Source: Prevotella sp. (GTDB lineage: Bacteria > Bacteroidota > Bacteroidia > Bacteroidales > Bacteroidaceae). From it: a stretch of 52,120 nucleotides of DNA. A program made the translations under genes and the position numbers. The notes beneath the pieces are model-generated. The model made no database searches. It was not told where the DNA came from and was given only the letters and a program-made list of their open reading frames with translations. The stretch is taken from positions 1 through 52,120 of the forward strand of contig JALFRV010000143.1 in assembly GCA_022778905.1 (NCBI GenBank), in the 5' to 3' direction. Positions within the stretch are counted from its first letter, which is position 1, and every line of letters begins with the position of its first letter. Below, in pieces: positions 33,501-42,120 of this stretch.

Positions 33501-33967
33501 TCGATGGAGAATCTGCCGTCAACGTCGGTCACCGACTTTGCCTTCGTGTCTTTGGCGATTACCGACGCCCCGATGACCGGTTCTCCGTTCGCGTCGACCA
33601 CACGTCCCGCCAGTTGATGACCGCTCCCTTTGGTGCTTTGCTGTGGCTGCCGCTCCTTATAGGAAATGACAATGGACTTCGGAGAGACGATGTTGTAAGT
33701 CAGGTTGCGGTCGGCCAGCACTTCGTCCAGCACGTCGCTGACAGCTGCGTTGCGTTTCCGCACGGTGATGTTGGGCTCGTTGTCGACAACGCCCGATTGG
33801 TAAGAAAAACGATAAGTGGTCTGTTGTTCGATCATGTTGAACACTTTTCTCAGCGTGGCATTCTTCACTGAGATGTCCACATTCCCGTTCTGGGCATGCA
33901 GAGGCAATCCCAACAACAGGACGAAGAGCATGAAGATGCTTGGTCTTAGGTACATGTGTTGTTTCAT
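30593..33967 (-). CDS. SusC/RagA-type TonB-dependent transporter with STN domain
   Basis: This is a 1124-residue outer-membrane transporter. A signal peptide (about 1-26, ending 'LPLHAQ') is followed by an STN domain (about 28-105, 'TLRKVFNMIEQQTTYRFSYQ'), the carboxypeptidase-D-like domain ('GRVVDANGEPVIGASVIAKD'), the conserved 'DEIVVVGYGTMKKSDLTGAV' leading into the plug, 'VYVIDGFPGD'-type SusC motif ('PLYVIDGFPGDIDNVNPQDI') and the barrel ending 'VGAQLTF'. The STN domain indicates signalling to the FecR protein encoded upstream on the same strand. It is the first structural gene of the locus that continues through SusD, LysO, GH2, GH63 and the protease. Confidence 0.96.
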   Translation of the reverse strand: MKQHMYLRPSIFMLFVLLLGLPLHAQNGNVDISVKNATLRKVFNMIEQQTTYRFSYQSGVVDNEPNITVRKRNAAVSDVLDEVLADRNLTYNIVSPKSIVISYKERQPQQSTKGSGHQLAGRVVDANGEPVIGASVIAKDTKAKSVTDVDGRFSIEAPIGSTLLISYVGFKDKEVKASDNIRISIDEDTKSLDEIVVVGYGTMKKSDLTGAVSSIDVNDLAKRTTTNPAEALQGKVAGVSILKSGGNAGAGFSVKIRGIKTFGSNEPLYVIDGFPGDIDNVNPQDIQSMEILKDGAAAAIYGSVAANGVVIVTTKNGQKGDMKIDFSTYVSFTQIAKKIETLNAAEYKQVHKQMYDNYNAQYPDNAVTLPPYITHETGVDTDWQDAVERHGLSQNYMISMRGGTDKNLYSVSYNHAFDRGIFLGNDFRQDNVRMKLHSAKAFMDLDANLNFRYTLSHQPQYSLKEMYMISPLVPIYNEKEKYGFGLTNFDGLPNNRNVMADVHNKQSSSKSYDINGNAALTFHITPWLTYKTSYSYRGVHGRTKYHAPDYVADVKVPNLYPTNSAGSTYWEEQVFDNVVNCDYKFGRHSVNAMIGSSIDAQKYDWSDVSVVGKTIVYKVENGKLVQSENPAGFLSHEFTTINAGAGGTFGGDGSYWKYNRASFFGRLNYNYADRYLVQFTIRRDGSSKFGADRRWGTFPSVALGWRLSEEPFFPRNTTVSNLKIRASWGRLGNENALGYYSFLALVSTQNNMYQGYVRGTGASAWSGSIARGLENRDLKWETTDTKNIGLDFGFFDNKLTGTLNYYYNATSDLLIYKELAPSVGLSSPILNVGMIRNTGIEMEINWNQKIREFEYNAGVNLSTVNNKVKELSDQKQVLYGEGLKYGSEHFPTQTRVGKPIGAFYLYQADGLFQSIDEVKNHVNKSGEMLQPNAQPGDLRFVDVNGDGTIDEEDKVYSGSGIPKLEANLNFSCAWKGLDLAFTLSSACNFKLYNGNKYFYEGMSSGSNFLKSTLDAWTPTHTGTAVPRAVYQDPNNNTRESTRFLENGNFLRMRQLQIGYTLPRPLSTKIQMEKIRFYFSAENLFTITGYDGIDPEFSRGVLNTGIDNLIYPFTRSVTVGAQLTF

Positions 33968-34492
33968 CAGGTTTAAAATTTTAGTAATACGATTTAGGTT
34001 CTTTATACCTATACGACAAGGCTGATCGGGAAAAGTACCGGCCGCAGGCCAACTTTTTGCCTTTGGCAGTCTTCGCAGCCGAAACCTGCTTTTCGGACAT
34101 TTGTCCGGTATGCAGGAGCAAGATGAGAATCAAGTTGCAGACAGAAGATTTTCGGGGAATTTCCATAGCTGTTTTCCGGTCCGCGCGGAGCTATCGTTTG
34201 GGCGGTCCGGAGGATAGCTTTACGCCGCCCGGAGCTATCGTTTGGACAGCCCGGAGGATAGCTTTGCGGAAGGCGGAAGGTGGCTTTCTTGCAACGGATT
34301 GATAATCAGGGAGAAAGGATCACGTGTCTCCGCTCCTTCCTAAAGCGTGTTCCGGATCGGTTGCATGTGTTCCTGTGGATCGGTGTGGATGCCGTTTGCC
34401 GAGGTTTCTCCTTCCGGATGCGGCTGGCGTGTCGCCGCGGTTGCCGGAGCGGGTGGACGGGATGGGGACAAGCCGCGGGCATTCCGCTCCGG
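33968..34492. other. Intergenic region between fecR and susC
   Basis: No gene is supported; frames crossing it lack recognisable domains. Near susC it is AT-rich and probably holds the ECF-dependent promoter, but no exact TAnnTTTG is present there. At 34187-34270 it holds two copies of a palindromic repeat related to the element at 3355-3438. The part near fecR is GC-rich and shows nothing I recognise. Confidence 0.55.
34187..34270. repeat. Duplicated palindromic repeat (GAGCTATC family, copies 2 and 3)
   Basis: Two direct repeats of about 38 bases occur one after the other. Each begins CGGAGCTATCGTTTGG and ends CCGGAGGATAGCTTT followed by (A/G)CG. Within each unit AGCTATC pairs with GATAGCT. 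The two units differ at only a few bases. The same arms and an AGCTATGCTTTGG variant occur at 3355-3438, about 31 kb away, always between genes. Confidence 0.75.
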
Positions 34493-35551
34493 TCACTTGA
34501 ACGACAGGACCACCCTCCGTCCGCTCTTCTGGCAGCGGAGCACGTAGGAGAGGCGGAGGATCTTGAGGCACTCGTCAAGGTTGTCGGTGGGCAGGACGCC
34601 CGTGAAACGCGAGGGAGCGGTTTCTGGCTTGTGCACGGTCACGTCGATTCCGTATTCCGCCTCAATGCGCTCGATCACGGCATCGAAGGGCTCGTCGTTG
34701 AATCTCATTTCGCGATGTGTCCATGATTTCACGTCTTTGAAATCCACATTCCGGATGATGAGGAAACGTCCGGACGCAAAATTGAACTGGGCTTTCTCGC
34801 CCGGTTTCAGAATGGCTTCCTCGGAAGAGTTGGTGGTCGACAGCTTGACGCTGCCTTCTTCCAAAGCCACTTCTGCAAATGCCGACTGCCTGCGGGCAGC
34901 GATGTTGAAGCGGGTGCCGAGCACCGTAACCTTCAGATTGTTGATCTTGACCGTGAAGGGGCTGCCTGCACAGTGGGCTACCTCAAACCATCCTTCGCCG
35001 CTGAACGTGACATCGCGCTTCCGGCCGTTGAATGCCGCGAGATGATAGCTGAGGCGGCTGTCGTGGCTGAGTGTCACATGGGTGCCGTCGGGGAGCACCG
35101 CCTCTGCGGTGGACGAGGTGGGCGCTGAAAACGCAATCTCCCCCTTGGGGATGTTTCCGGCGGCTGTATAAAAATGCCAGGCGGCGAATGTCAGGACGGG
35201 CAGCAGCATGACGGCCGCGTAGCGGATGGCTTTCCGGAACAGGGAAAGCAGGCGCGGGTGCCGCTCCTCGCCTTTCGCCTCGCCGTCTCGCGGCATCTGC
35301 TGCCCGAAGGCATCGATAGCGGCATCGATACGTCGTTTCACCTTTGCTTCCCTTTCGCGCACGTCAGGCGGCAACATGTATGTTGCCTTTTCTCCTTCCG
35401 CCTCCATTTCTCTTCCGAGCATTTCATCCGGCTCTTCGGCGAGCATCTTTCTGAAGCGTTCCAATTCCTCCTGTGTCAGGTCGTCATTGACATATTTTCT
35501 GTGCAGTTCTTTGTCCATGTGATAGATAAGTTGTGTGTGACCGTTCGTCAT
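34493..35551 (-). CDS. FecR-family anti-sigma factor
   Basis: This is a 352-residue membrane regulator. The cytoplasmic N-terminus is followed by a transmembrane helix at about 110-128 ('YAAVMLLPVLTFAAWHF'), the FecR domain at about 143-240 ('AEAVLPDGTHVTLSHDSRLS', 'FSGEGWFEVAHCAGSPFTVK', 'VTVLGTRFNIAAR') and the DUF4974-like C-terminus ('MRFNDEPFDAVIERIEAEYG'). An alternative start at 35518 (MDKELHRKY) is possible and would remove 11 residues. It lies 54 bases after the ECF sigma gene on the same strand and just upstream of the STN-type susC, the classical order for a trans-envelope signalling cassette. Confidence 0.94.
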   Translation of the reverse strand: MTNGHTQLIYHMDKELHRKYVNDDLTQEELERFRKMLAEEPDEMLGREMEAEGEKATYMLPPDVREREAKVKRRIDAAIDAFGQQMPRDGEAKGEERHPRLLSLFRKAIRYAAVMLLPVLTFAAWHFYTAAGNIPKGEIAFSAPTSSTAEAVLPDGTHVTLSHDSRLSYHLAAFNGRKRDVTFSGEGWFEVAHCAGSPFTVKINNLKVTVLGTRFNIAARRQSAFAEVALEEGSVKLSTTNSSEEAILKPGEKAQFNFASGRFLIIRNVDFKDVKSWTHREMRFNDEPFDAVIERIEAEYGIDVTVHKPETAPSRFTGVLPTDNLDECLKILRLSYVLRCQKSGRRVVLSFK

Positions 35552-35605
35552 TTGCTCATTAAGAAGACAGCATTTGGATGGGATTGTACCAGAAACAGAT
35601 GTTAA

Positions 35606-36175
35606 TTAGCATGAAAGCAGCGTGAAAAGCAGGAGCGGGATTTTGCCTTCTAACTTTTCGCGCAGAGCCTTCAGCCCCAATGACAGCTGGTTCTTGACCG
35701 TCTGCTCGCTCCGTCCGAGCTTCTCTGCGATCTCCCCGTTCTTCATCCCTTCTATACGGGAGAGCCTGATGATGCACCGCTGGCTTTCGGGAAGGGAGTC
35801 TATTGCAGCCCGGACCATTTGCAGGAACTCGTCATATTCCATCATCTTGTCGCCGCTTCTGTCATAGGTCAGGACATTGCGATAGTTCAGATAGTCCTCG
35901 TAGCTGACCGAGTTGGCCGTGCGCCTGAACTCGTTGATCAGCCGGTGACGGGCTATGACAAAGAGCAAGTGTTTCAGTTTGTCGCTTTCTCTGATTTTTT
36001 CCCGATTCAGCCAAAGCTGTATGAAAGTTTCCTGAATGATCTCCTCGGCGGCGTCTGCGCGCTTGGTGTACTTCAGGCAGTAGGCATACAGCTGTTCGAA
36101 ATAAAGATGATAAAGTTGATCGAAAGCTTTTCGGGAGCCTTCTTTCAATTGTTTTGTCAATTCCTCTTCATTCAT
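35606..36175 (-). CDS. ECF RNA polymerase sigma factor
   Basis: This is a 189-residue sigma factor. Region 2 ('AFDQLYHLYFEQLYAYCLKY', 'AEEIIQETFIQLWLNREKI') occupies about residues 15-75, and region 4 ('LPESQRCIIRLSRIEGMKNG', 'EIAEKLGRSEQTVKNQL') about 120-175. It is the first gene of the minus-strand locus and is followed by its FecR partner. No TATCTTTG box is visible before it, unlike the sigma genes at 5261 and 51847, so its transcription may start differently or be autoregulated. Confidence 0.94.
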   Translation of the reverse strand: MNEEELTKQLKEGSRKAFDQLYHLYFEQLYAYCLKYTKRADAAEEIIQETFIQLWLNREKIRESDKLKHLLFVIARHRLINEFRRTANSVSYEDYLNYRNVLTYDRSGDKMMEYDEFLQMVRAAIDSLPESQRCIIRLSRIEGMKNGEIAEKLGRSEQTVKNQLSLGLKALREKLEGKIPLLLFTLLSC

Positions 36176-36272
36176 TGCCTGATGTTTTCAGTGCCTCCAT
36201 TCTGCCGGTCGGATCATTCGTCAGTCCGTGACAATCCGCTCTTGCCAACTCCGCAAGATGAGTGCCTGATGC

Positions 36273-36303
36273 GTAAAAAAATATGCCCGAGGTCGTCGGC
36301 CAT
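36273..36303 (-). terminator. Rho-independent terminator after the WG-repeat-like gene
   Basis: On the minus strand ATGGCCGA (36303-36296) pairs with TCGGGCAT (36290-36283), an 8-bp stem with one mismatch and a 5-base loop, followed at once by a run of T residues (plus-strand A-run at 36274-36281). It lies about 25 bases beyond the stop at 36329. Confidence 0.75.
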
Positions 36304-36328
36304 GCGGTTCCCTTCCGGCTTGGCGCCC

Positions 36329-37015
36329 CTAATCCTCGGTGAAGTGGCCATCGCCGTAGATCAGTCCGCGGCGTCGGCCGATGCGGGCCTCGAAATATGG
36401 GTACTCGTCGCGCAGCCAGATGTCGTCGTAGATGAAGTCGGCGAAAATCGTGTCTTTGCGGTCCGGAAGCACCAGCCCCATCTTCTTGCCTTTCTGGGCG
36501 ATGATGGGCATCATCGCAAGATCATCCACATAGGTATAGACCGTGCGCAGGAAGTCGTACTGAGCAGTGAGGAGCACGTCGCCGTTGTGGTCTTTGATGC
36601 CGAATTTTCCATTTTCTTCAAACACCTCATGATAGCGGACATACTTGTCCTTGATGCGGTTGAGATAGTAGACCATGCGCCTCTTGTCGTTGACAAGTGT
36701 CAAGAGGTAATTGAAGGTGTCGCAATAGTTGGCCATGGCCCTTGCGAGCACGATCTTGAAATCAAGTCCGTCGAGTGCCTTCCGGTTGAAGTCGATGTAG
36801 CGTGCAATGGCATCTTCTCGTTCCGGAATGGTGAGTCCCTTGAGCTTCTCTTCAAATTTGAACATGATCTCGATGGATCCAGACATGCCCTTGATATAGC
36901 GATGGATCTGCCGTCCCATCTCATCGCAGACGAATTTGTCTATCTGCCGCTGTTCGATCGGGTCGATGTATTTCTCCTCAAAATTGTCTATGGTGATCTT
37001 GTCCATGGTAAGCAT
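36329..37015 (-). CDS. WG-repeat-like protein of unknown function
   Basis: I take the start at 37015 (228 residues) or 37006 (MDKITIDNF); the longer ORF to 37186 runs past the promoter box at 37044-37037 and is unlikely. The N-terminal half is charged and helical ('IEQRQIDKFVCDEMGRQIHR'), without a signal peptide, so the protein is probably cytoplasmic. The C-terminal half has WG/KWG-like beta repeats: 'NGKFGIKDHNGDVLLTAQYD', 'KGKKMGLVLPDRKDTIFADF' and 'GRRRGLIYGDGHFTED'. The last unit is encoded by a 35-bp sequence found again at 21401-21435. The gene has its own promoter and terminator and stands between two uptake loci; no function can be assigned. Confidence 0.75.
   Translation of the reverse strand: MLTMDKITIDNFEEKYIDPIEQRQIDKFVCDEMGRQIHRYIKGMSGSIEIMFKFEEKLKGLTIPEREDAIARYIDFNRKALDGLDFKIVLARAMANYCDTFNYLLTLVNDKRRMVYYLNRIKDKYVRYHEVFEENGKFGIKDHNGDVLLTAQYDFLRTVYTYVDDLAMMPIIAQKGKKMGLVLPDRKDTIFADFIYDDIWLRDEYPYFEARIGRRRGLIYGDGHFTED
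36346..36380. repeat. 35-bp dispersed repeat, copy 2 (inside the WG-repeat-like gene)
   Basis: It is identical to 21401-21435 except for one base. Here it lies within a coding region, encoding GRRRGLIYGDG near the C-terminus. Confidence 0.8.
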
Positions 37016-37319
37016 GATGGTTGGTGAAGCTGTATGCAAAGATACGATAAATTTTCTGAACGATGCAAAAATGCGCGGGAATTTATCCGCAGGATTGCTC
37101 TCGCCGGCGCGGATGAGGCCGGCAATCCGTCTTCGGAAATGCCCTGTCCGGGACCAAGCGGTGAGGAGGCAGGTCCAAGCTGTCAATAAGGTGGCGGATC
37201 GGGCAACGGAAAGGCGGACGGAAGACCATTTGTTCTGAAAAAATGTTAAATATAAGCATTATGCTGGTCTATGTGTCTACAAAAATGGATCCCTGTTGTC
37301 GTTTCATAAACACAGGACC
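37016..37319. other. Divergent intergenic region between the WG-like gene and fecR
   Basis: Besides the minus-strand promoter at 37037-37071, this region must carry the plus-strand promoter for the fecR-susC locus. A TTTG at 37229-37232 followed about 18 bases later by TATAAGCA (37251-37258) is a weak candidate. Nothing else is recognised. Confidence 0.45.
37037..37071 (-). promoter_or_regulatory. Promoter of the WG-repeat-like gene (TATCTTTG with TTTTTG at -33)
   Basis: The minus strand reads TATCTTTG at 37044-37037 and TTTTTG at 37071-37066, separated by 21 bases. This is the best complete match in the window to the Bacteroidetes TTTG/TAnnTTTG promoter. The start codon at 37015 would follow a leader of only about 15-20 bases. 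Confidence 0.75.
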
Positions 37320-38507
37320 ATGGAGATTGACGATCATCATTCTATAAAGACCTATATGGATTTCCTTCAGCTGAAGGATCACCGGTTCATCCTCTGGCGG
37401 CTGCTCCGAACGGAGGAATTGGATACCTATTGGGCAACCTTCATAGCCGGTCATCCCGACTTGAGGGATGAGTTTGAGCGTGCGGTCGCCGTCTGTGACA
37501 GCCTGCGGATCAATGAGCGGCATGATCCGGAAACGGAAGCCCTCTTCCAGAGAATACAGAAAACGATAGGCGACAGGCAGCATAAACGGGCGAGGATTGT
37601 CAGCTTGCGACGTCTCGCAGGGGCTGCCGCCCTGATCCTTTTGCTGCTGATCCCAACCCTCTATTGGGGATTCTACCGGTCGGGACAGACCGGAGAGGGG
37701 CAGGAAGCGATCGTGGGGCAGATCATGGACAGCCGGCAGGTCGAGCTGATCTTAGGTGACCGGCGCATCGTGCTGCAGGACTCGGCTGAGCTGAAAGTAC
37801 AGAACGGCAAAGTGGTCTGTGGCGTTTCGCAAGACATGGACTTATCTGCGGCAGAGGGACAGCTGTGCAAGATCGTCGTCCCGGCAGGCAAGCATTCGTT
37901 CCTGACGTTGCCTGACAGGAGCAGGGTATGGATCAATTCAGGGACCGAAGTGGAGTTTCCGGCAGCGTTCAGCCGCAAGGCGCGGGAGATCCGTGTGCGG
38001 GGAGAGATATTCATAGACGTGGCCAAACGGCCGAAGCATCCGTTCATAGTCCATACGGACCAGATGGATGTCACGGTCAGCGGCACGAGTTTCAACGTCT
38101 CGGCCTATGCCTCTGAAGCCTGCCCGTCGGTCGTGTTGGTGGAGGGCAAGGTGGAAGTCGCCACGCGTCGGAACAGGCACATGACGGTGAGTCCGAGCGA
38201 GCAGGTGATCCTCGCGCATGGGAATCTTTCTAAAAAGAGGGTTGACGTTTCCTACTACACCAGTTGGAAGAACGGTTATTTTGCCTTCAACAACACGCCC
38301 GTTAACGAGGTTTTGGAGAAGGTGGGACGGTATTATAACATCCGGTTTGCGAAAAGCGATGCCGGCATGGCAGACAAGAAGATCTCCGGCAAGCTGTTTC
38401 TCGCAGACAATGTAGATGATGTGCTCACTGCAATTTCGCTCATCACGTCTACGGAATATCATCGGGAAAACAATACGGTCAGATTGATCGAAAAGGAAAG
38501 GAGATAA
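37320..38507 (+). CDS. FecR-family anti-sigma factor without adjacent sigma gene
   Basis: I start at the ATG at 37320 (395 residues); the frame extends to a TTG at 37296 but the ATG gives the usual FecR N-terminus. A cytoplasmic domain with 'FLQLKDHRFILWRLLRTEEL' precedes a transmembrane helix at about 97-118 ('LAGAAALILLLLIPTLYWGF'), the FecR domain ('VPAGKHSFLTLPDRSRVWIN', 'GEIFIDVAKRPKHPFIV', 'VTVSGTSFNVSAY') and DUF4974 ('YFAFNNTPVNEVLEKVGRYY'). It lies 119 bases before an STN-type susC. No sigma factor is encoded next to it on this strand; the convergent sigma gene at 51847-51221, at the far end of the locus, is the probable partner. Confidence 0.93.
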   Translation: MEIDDHHSIKTYMDFLQLKDHRFILWRLLRTEELDTYWATFIAGHPDLRDEFERAVAVCDSLRINERHDPETEALFQRIQKTIGDRQHKRARIVSLRRLAGAAALILLLLIPTLYWGFYRSGQTGEGQEAIVGQIMDSRQVELILGDRRIVLQDSAELKVQNGKVVCGVSQDMDLSAAEGQLCKIVVPAGKHSFLTLPDRSRVWINSGTEVEFPAAFSRKAREIRVRGEIFIDVAKRPKHPFIVHTDQMDVTVSGTSFNVSAYASEACPSVVLVEGKVEVATRRNRHMTVSPSEQVILAHGNLSKKRVDVSYYTSWKNGYFAFNNTPVNEVLEKVGRYYNIRFAKSDAGMADKKISGKLFLADNVDDVLTAISLITSTEYHRENNTVRLIEKERR

Positions 38508-38626
38508 GGCTTATGAAATGAAAAACGCAGAATTGAGGCAGCAAATGCAGGTGTCGGCGTCGTGCCGGACATGAAATGGACTTAAAACGACTATCAATAC
38601 CATAATATCTTACTACCCTAAATCAA

Positions 38627-41600
38627 ATGAAAATGTGTTTTATGCAATCTTGTTTTCATGACAAAGTCAAAAACGGATATGAAAGAATGGTCCGGGTGAC
38701 GGCTTTGTCCGTCCTGTTGCTTTTTGTGGGTCTCCCGGAAACACCGGCCGCTTCACTGCGGGCGCAGAACTTTAACATCACGCTGAATGTGGTCAACTCG
38801 ACCGTGAAGAATGTGATGGATCAGATTGAGAAATCTGAAGGATATGTCTTTATTTATAACGAGAACATCCGCCAGGAACTGTCACGACGGGTCACTCTTC
38901 GGGCAAGTCGTCAGCCCATAGACTATGTGATGGGACAGTTGCTGAACGGTTCAAACCTCAGGTATAAGCGTGCCGGGCGTCAGATCACGCTGTACAGGAA
39001 AGACGAAAAGGCACCGGGTGCAGGTGCCGCCAGATCGGTCAGTGAGTCATTGGCGCTGCAGCAGCACGGCGGGCATGTTGTCAAAGGGAGAGTCGTGGAC
39101 AACACCAATGAGCCGGTCATCGGCGCGACGGTGAGCATCAAAGGGAAGAGTACGGGCGCCGTCACGGATCTCAACGGTGAGTATACGCTGTCAGGGGTCG
39201 CCGATGCTGACGTGATCAGATATTCCTATATCGGCATGAAACCGCAGGAGGTCGCCGCCAAGGGAAAACGGACCATCAATGTCACGATGATCCCGGAGGT
39301 CACGGGACTGAACGATGTGGTCGTTGTCGGTTACGGAACGATGAAGAAGCGCGATGTCACAGGGGCTATCGCGTCAATAGGCAGCAAGGAGATCGAAAAC
39401 AAGATGGCCACCAATGTGTTCGATGCCTTGCAGGGCAGCACCGCCGGCGTGCATATCGTTTCTGGCTCGGGACAGCCCGGTGAGTCATCGTCCATCAAGG
39501 TCAGGGGAACATCGACCTTCTCTTCAGAGGGAGTATCACCATTATATATTGTAGACGGAGCACCGTTGGAGAACATCGATGACATCAATCCGAGCGACAT
39601 AGTCTCCGTTGAAGTGCTGAAAGATGCGGCATCCGCAGCCATCTACGGATCAAGGTCTGCGAACGGTGTCATCATTATCACGACCCGTAGCGGCAAGGAA
39701 GGAAAGGCCGACCTGAACGTGAAGTACTACCATTCATGGGGAAGGCTTTCCCATAAGGTGCCCCAGGCAAACCGCGCAGACCGTCTCTACTATGACCGGA
39801 TCCGCCGTGACTACTTCCTAACTTATGGTGGCGGTAATCCCGATGAGAGCATCGACATCCTGAATGATCCCTATAACTATTTCTTCAATACCGACAATGA
39901 CTACATTGACATGATGACCAAGACCGGTCAGAAGGATGAAGTGGATATCAGTGTCGGTGGCGGAAACAAGAATCTGAAGTACTTTATCAATACGGGATAT
40001 TATAGCGAACGGGGAATCATCGAACATACGGGGTACCGACGCTTGAGCACCCGCATCAATTCAGACTATAGCCCTGTGGACTGGCTTTCGATGGGCAGCC
40101 GCATCTCGCTGACCTATTCGAAGAAGAGCGGTGTCAATGAAGGGCAGCTTTTGAGCTCCGTCCTGAGCCGCCGCCCGTATTTCAACACATACTATTCGGA
40201 TGGATCTCTCGTGGGCGTGTTCAATGGACAGAAGAACCCGATCGCATTGATCGGCTACATGACCGATTATACCAATTCGTATAAAGCCAACTTCTATCAG
40301 TTCTTCAATTTCAAGTTCAGCAAGCATCTCTCATTCAGATCAAACATCAATGCCAACTTCTACTTGGACAAAAGGAAGAAACTCGAGCCAAGCATCATCA
40401 CCGATGAATGGCAGAAAACAAACAGGGGATATTCATACAACTATCTCAACTGGAACTGGCTGAATGAGAATTACGTGACCTATACGCAGACATGGGGCCG
40501 GCACAGCTTCAGTGCGATGGCCGGACTCAGCTTCCAGAAATGGTACTATGAGAATGAGAACCTGCTGGGCCTGAATTCTTCGACCGACTATATCCATACG
40601 TTGAATGCCTTCTCCGCCAACTTAGACTTGTCGAATACAGGAACATTGGAAAGCAGACACACCCTGATGTCATTGTTCGCAAGAATCACCTATGACTATA
40701 AGAAGCGGTATCTGATGACCTTGAACCTCAGACGTGACGGTTCGTCAAGATTTGCGAAGGACAGCCGTTGGGGAAGTTTCCCGTCGGCATCATTGGGCTG
40801 GCGGTTCTCCGATGAGGCTTTCATGCGCAAAATGCGCAATGCCCTGACAGACGGAAAGATCAGGCTGTCCTATGGTATTACGGGTAACCAGTCGATCGGA
40901 AACTATGACTATGTATATGCCTATTCGCCAAGCACGATCTACGACGGTGTGGGAGGGGTCACACCTTCACGCATTGGGACCCGCAATCTGAAGTGGGAAG
41001 AGACCCACCAATTTGATGTCGGTATAGACCTGAACTTCCTGAACAGCCGTATAGTCATTACGGCCGACTATTATAATAAGTACACGAAGGGATTGCTCGC
41101 CAATTACCAGCTGCCCAAGGAGACGGGCTATGACTATATGAAGATGAATGTCGGAGAGATCAGCAACCGAGGATTCGAAGTGACCGTAACGGGTGACATC
41201 ATCCGGAACAACAACCTGACGTGGAATGCGGCCTTTAACATCTCACGGAATACAAACCGCATAGAGAAGCTCTCGGACGGCAAGTCGTACATGGAAGGCG
41301 ATATCTGGTGGATGCAGGAAGGAGGCCACATCGGAGATTTCTATGGGTTTAAGTGCTTGGGCGTCTTCCCCTATGACGAGTCGAACGCATTCTCTGCGGA
41401 TTGGCAGCAGCTGACGCCGGTCTTCGAAAATGGCGTGTTCCAGTATCAGTATCTGCTCAATGGCAAGGTGTATGACGGAAAGATCAACCGGAAAACATTG
41501 CCCAACGGGAAACCTTTCCGTGGCGGCGACTATCATTGGGAGGAGCCTTTAGCGTCGCGGGACGGCGTCATCGATGACAATGACCGTATGGTCATCGGCA

Positions 41601-42109
41601 ACGCCATGCCGGACGTGACGGGCGGATTCAATACCACCGTCAAATGGAAGAACATGAGCCTGTATTTGGGATTCTATTATTCGCTTGGCGGGAAGATCTA
41701 CAATGCTGCCGAGCATAATAGGAATATGTTCAAGTACACGGGAACGACGCCTTCACCTTATGTGATTTATGACCTTTGGACGAAGCCCGGTGATGTGACG
41801 GCCTATCCCCGTCCCTACAACGATGAGTTCAACAATGCCCGGTTGGCTAATTCATTCTATTTGGAAAATGCTTCCTTTATCCGATTGCAAAACGTGAGAT
41901 TGGCTTATGACCTTCCATCGCTATGGACCAAGCGCATCCACATGGACAAGGTGAATGTATACTTCTTTACGAACAACTTGTTGACCTTCACTGATTATTC
42001 GGGATTTGATCCGGAATTTTCATCCAATAATCCGCTGCAGATCGGAAAAGATACCTATCGCTATCCGAGACGAAGGGAATTCGGTCTGGGTCTGGCTGCT
42101 AATTTTTAG
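38627..42109 (+). CDS. SusC/RagA-type TonB-dependent transporter with STN domain
   Basis: This is a 1160-residue outer-membrane transporter. A long N-terminal signal region ('VTALSVLLLFVGLPETPAAS') is followed by STN (about 48-125, 'VVNSTVKNVMDQIEKSEGYV'), a carboxypeptidase-D-like domain ('GRVVDNTNEPVIGATVSIKG'), 'LNDVVVVGYGTMKKRDVTGA', the SusC motif 'PLYIVDGAPLENIDDINPSD', and the barrel ending 'RREFGLGLAANF'. It imports substrate into the periplasm with the SusD protein encoded 11 bases downstream, and its STN domain should signal to the FecR encoded upstream. Confidence 0.96.
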   Translation: MKMCFMQSCFHDKVKNGYERMVRVTALSVLLLFVGLPETPAASLRAQNFNITLNVVNSTVKNVMDQIEKSEGYVFIYNENIRQELSRRVTLRASRQPIDYVMGQLLNGSNLRYKRAGRQITLYRKDEKAPGAGAARSVSESLALQQHGGHVVKGRVVDNTNEPVIGATVSIKGKSTGAVTDLNGEYTLSGVADADVIRYSYIGMKPQEVAAKGKRTINVTMIPEVTGLNDVVVVGYGTMKKRDVTGAIASIGSKEIENKMATNVFDALQGSTAGVHIVSGSGQPGESSSIKVRGTSTFSSEGVSPLYIVDGAPLENIDDINPSDIVSVEVLKDAASAAIYGSRSANGVIIITTRSGKEGKADLNVKYYHSWGRLSHKVPQANRADRLYYDRIRRDYFLTYGGGNPDESIDILNDPYNYFFNTDNDYIDMMTKTGQKDEVDISVGGGNKNLKYFINTGYYSERGIIEHTGYRRLSTRINSDYSPVDWLSMGSRISLTYSKKSGVNEGQLLSSVLSRRPYFNTYYSDGSLVGVFNGQKNPIALIGYMTDYTNSYKANFYQFFNFKFSKHLSFRSNINANFYLDKRKKLEPSIITDEWQKTNRGYSYNYLNWNWLNENYVTYTQTWGRHSFSAMAGLSFQKWYYENENLLGLNSSTDYIHTLNAFSANLDLSNTGTLESRHTLMSLFARITYDYKKRYLMTLNLRRDGSSRFAKDSRWGSFPSASLGWRFSDEAFMRKMRNALTDGKIRLSYGITGNQSIGNYDYVYAYSPSTIYDGVGGVTPSRIGTRNLKWEETHQFDVGIDLNFLNSRIVITADYYNKYTKGLLANYQLPKETGYDYMKMNVGEISNRGFEVTVTGDIIRNNNLTWNAAFNISRNTNRIEKLSDGKSYMEGDIWWMQEGGHIGDFYGFKCLGVFPYDESNAFSADWQQLTPVFENGVFQYQYLLNGKVYDGKINRKTLPNGKPFRGGDYHWEEPLASRDGVIDDNDRMVIGNAMPDVTGGFNTTVKWKNMSLYLGFYYSLGGKIYNAAEHNRNMFKYTGTTPSPYVIYDLWTKPGDVTAYPRPYNDEFNNARLANSFYLENASFIRLQNVRLAYDLPSLWTKRIHMDKVNVYFFTNNLLTFTDYSGFDPEFSSNNPLQIGKDTYRYPRRREFGLGLAANF

Positions 42110-42120
42110 ATTGAACGACT

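Noticed and set aside
34280..34726. 148-residue plus-strand ORF near fecR
   Set aside because: No recognisable domain; overlaps fecR on the opposite strand and a repeat-containing gap.
35819..37027. 402-residue plus-strand ORF over the sigma and WG-like genes
   Set aside because: It runs antisense to two well-supported genes and through their intergenic terminator.
37296..37319. Upstream TTG start of the fecR at 37320
   Set aside because: It adds only 8 residues, and the ATG at 37320 is the better start.
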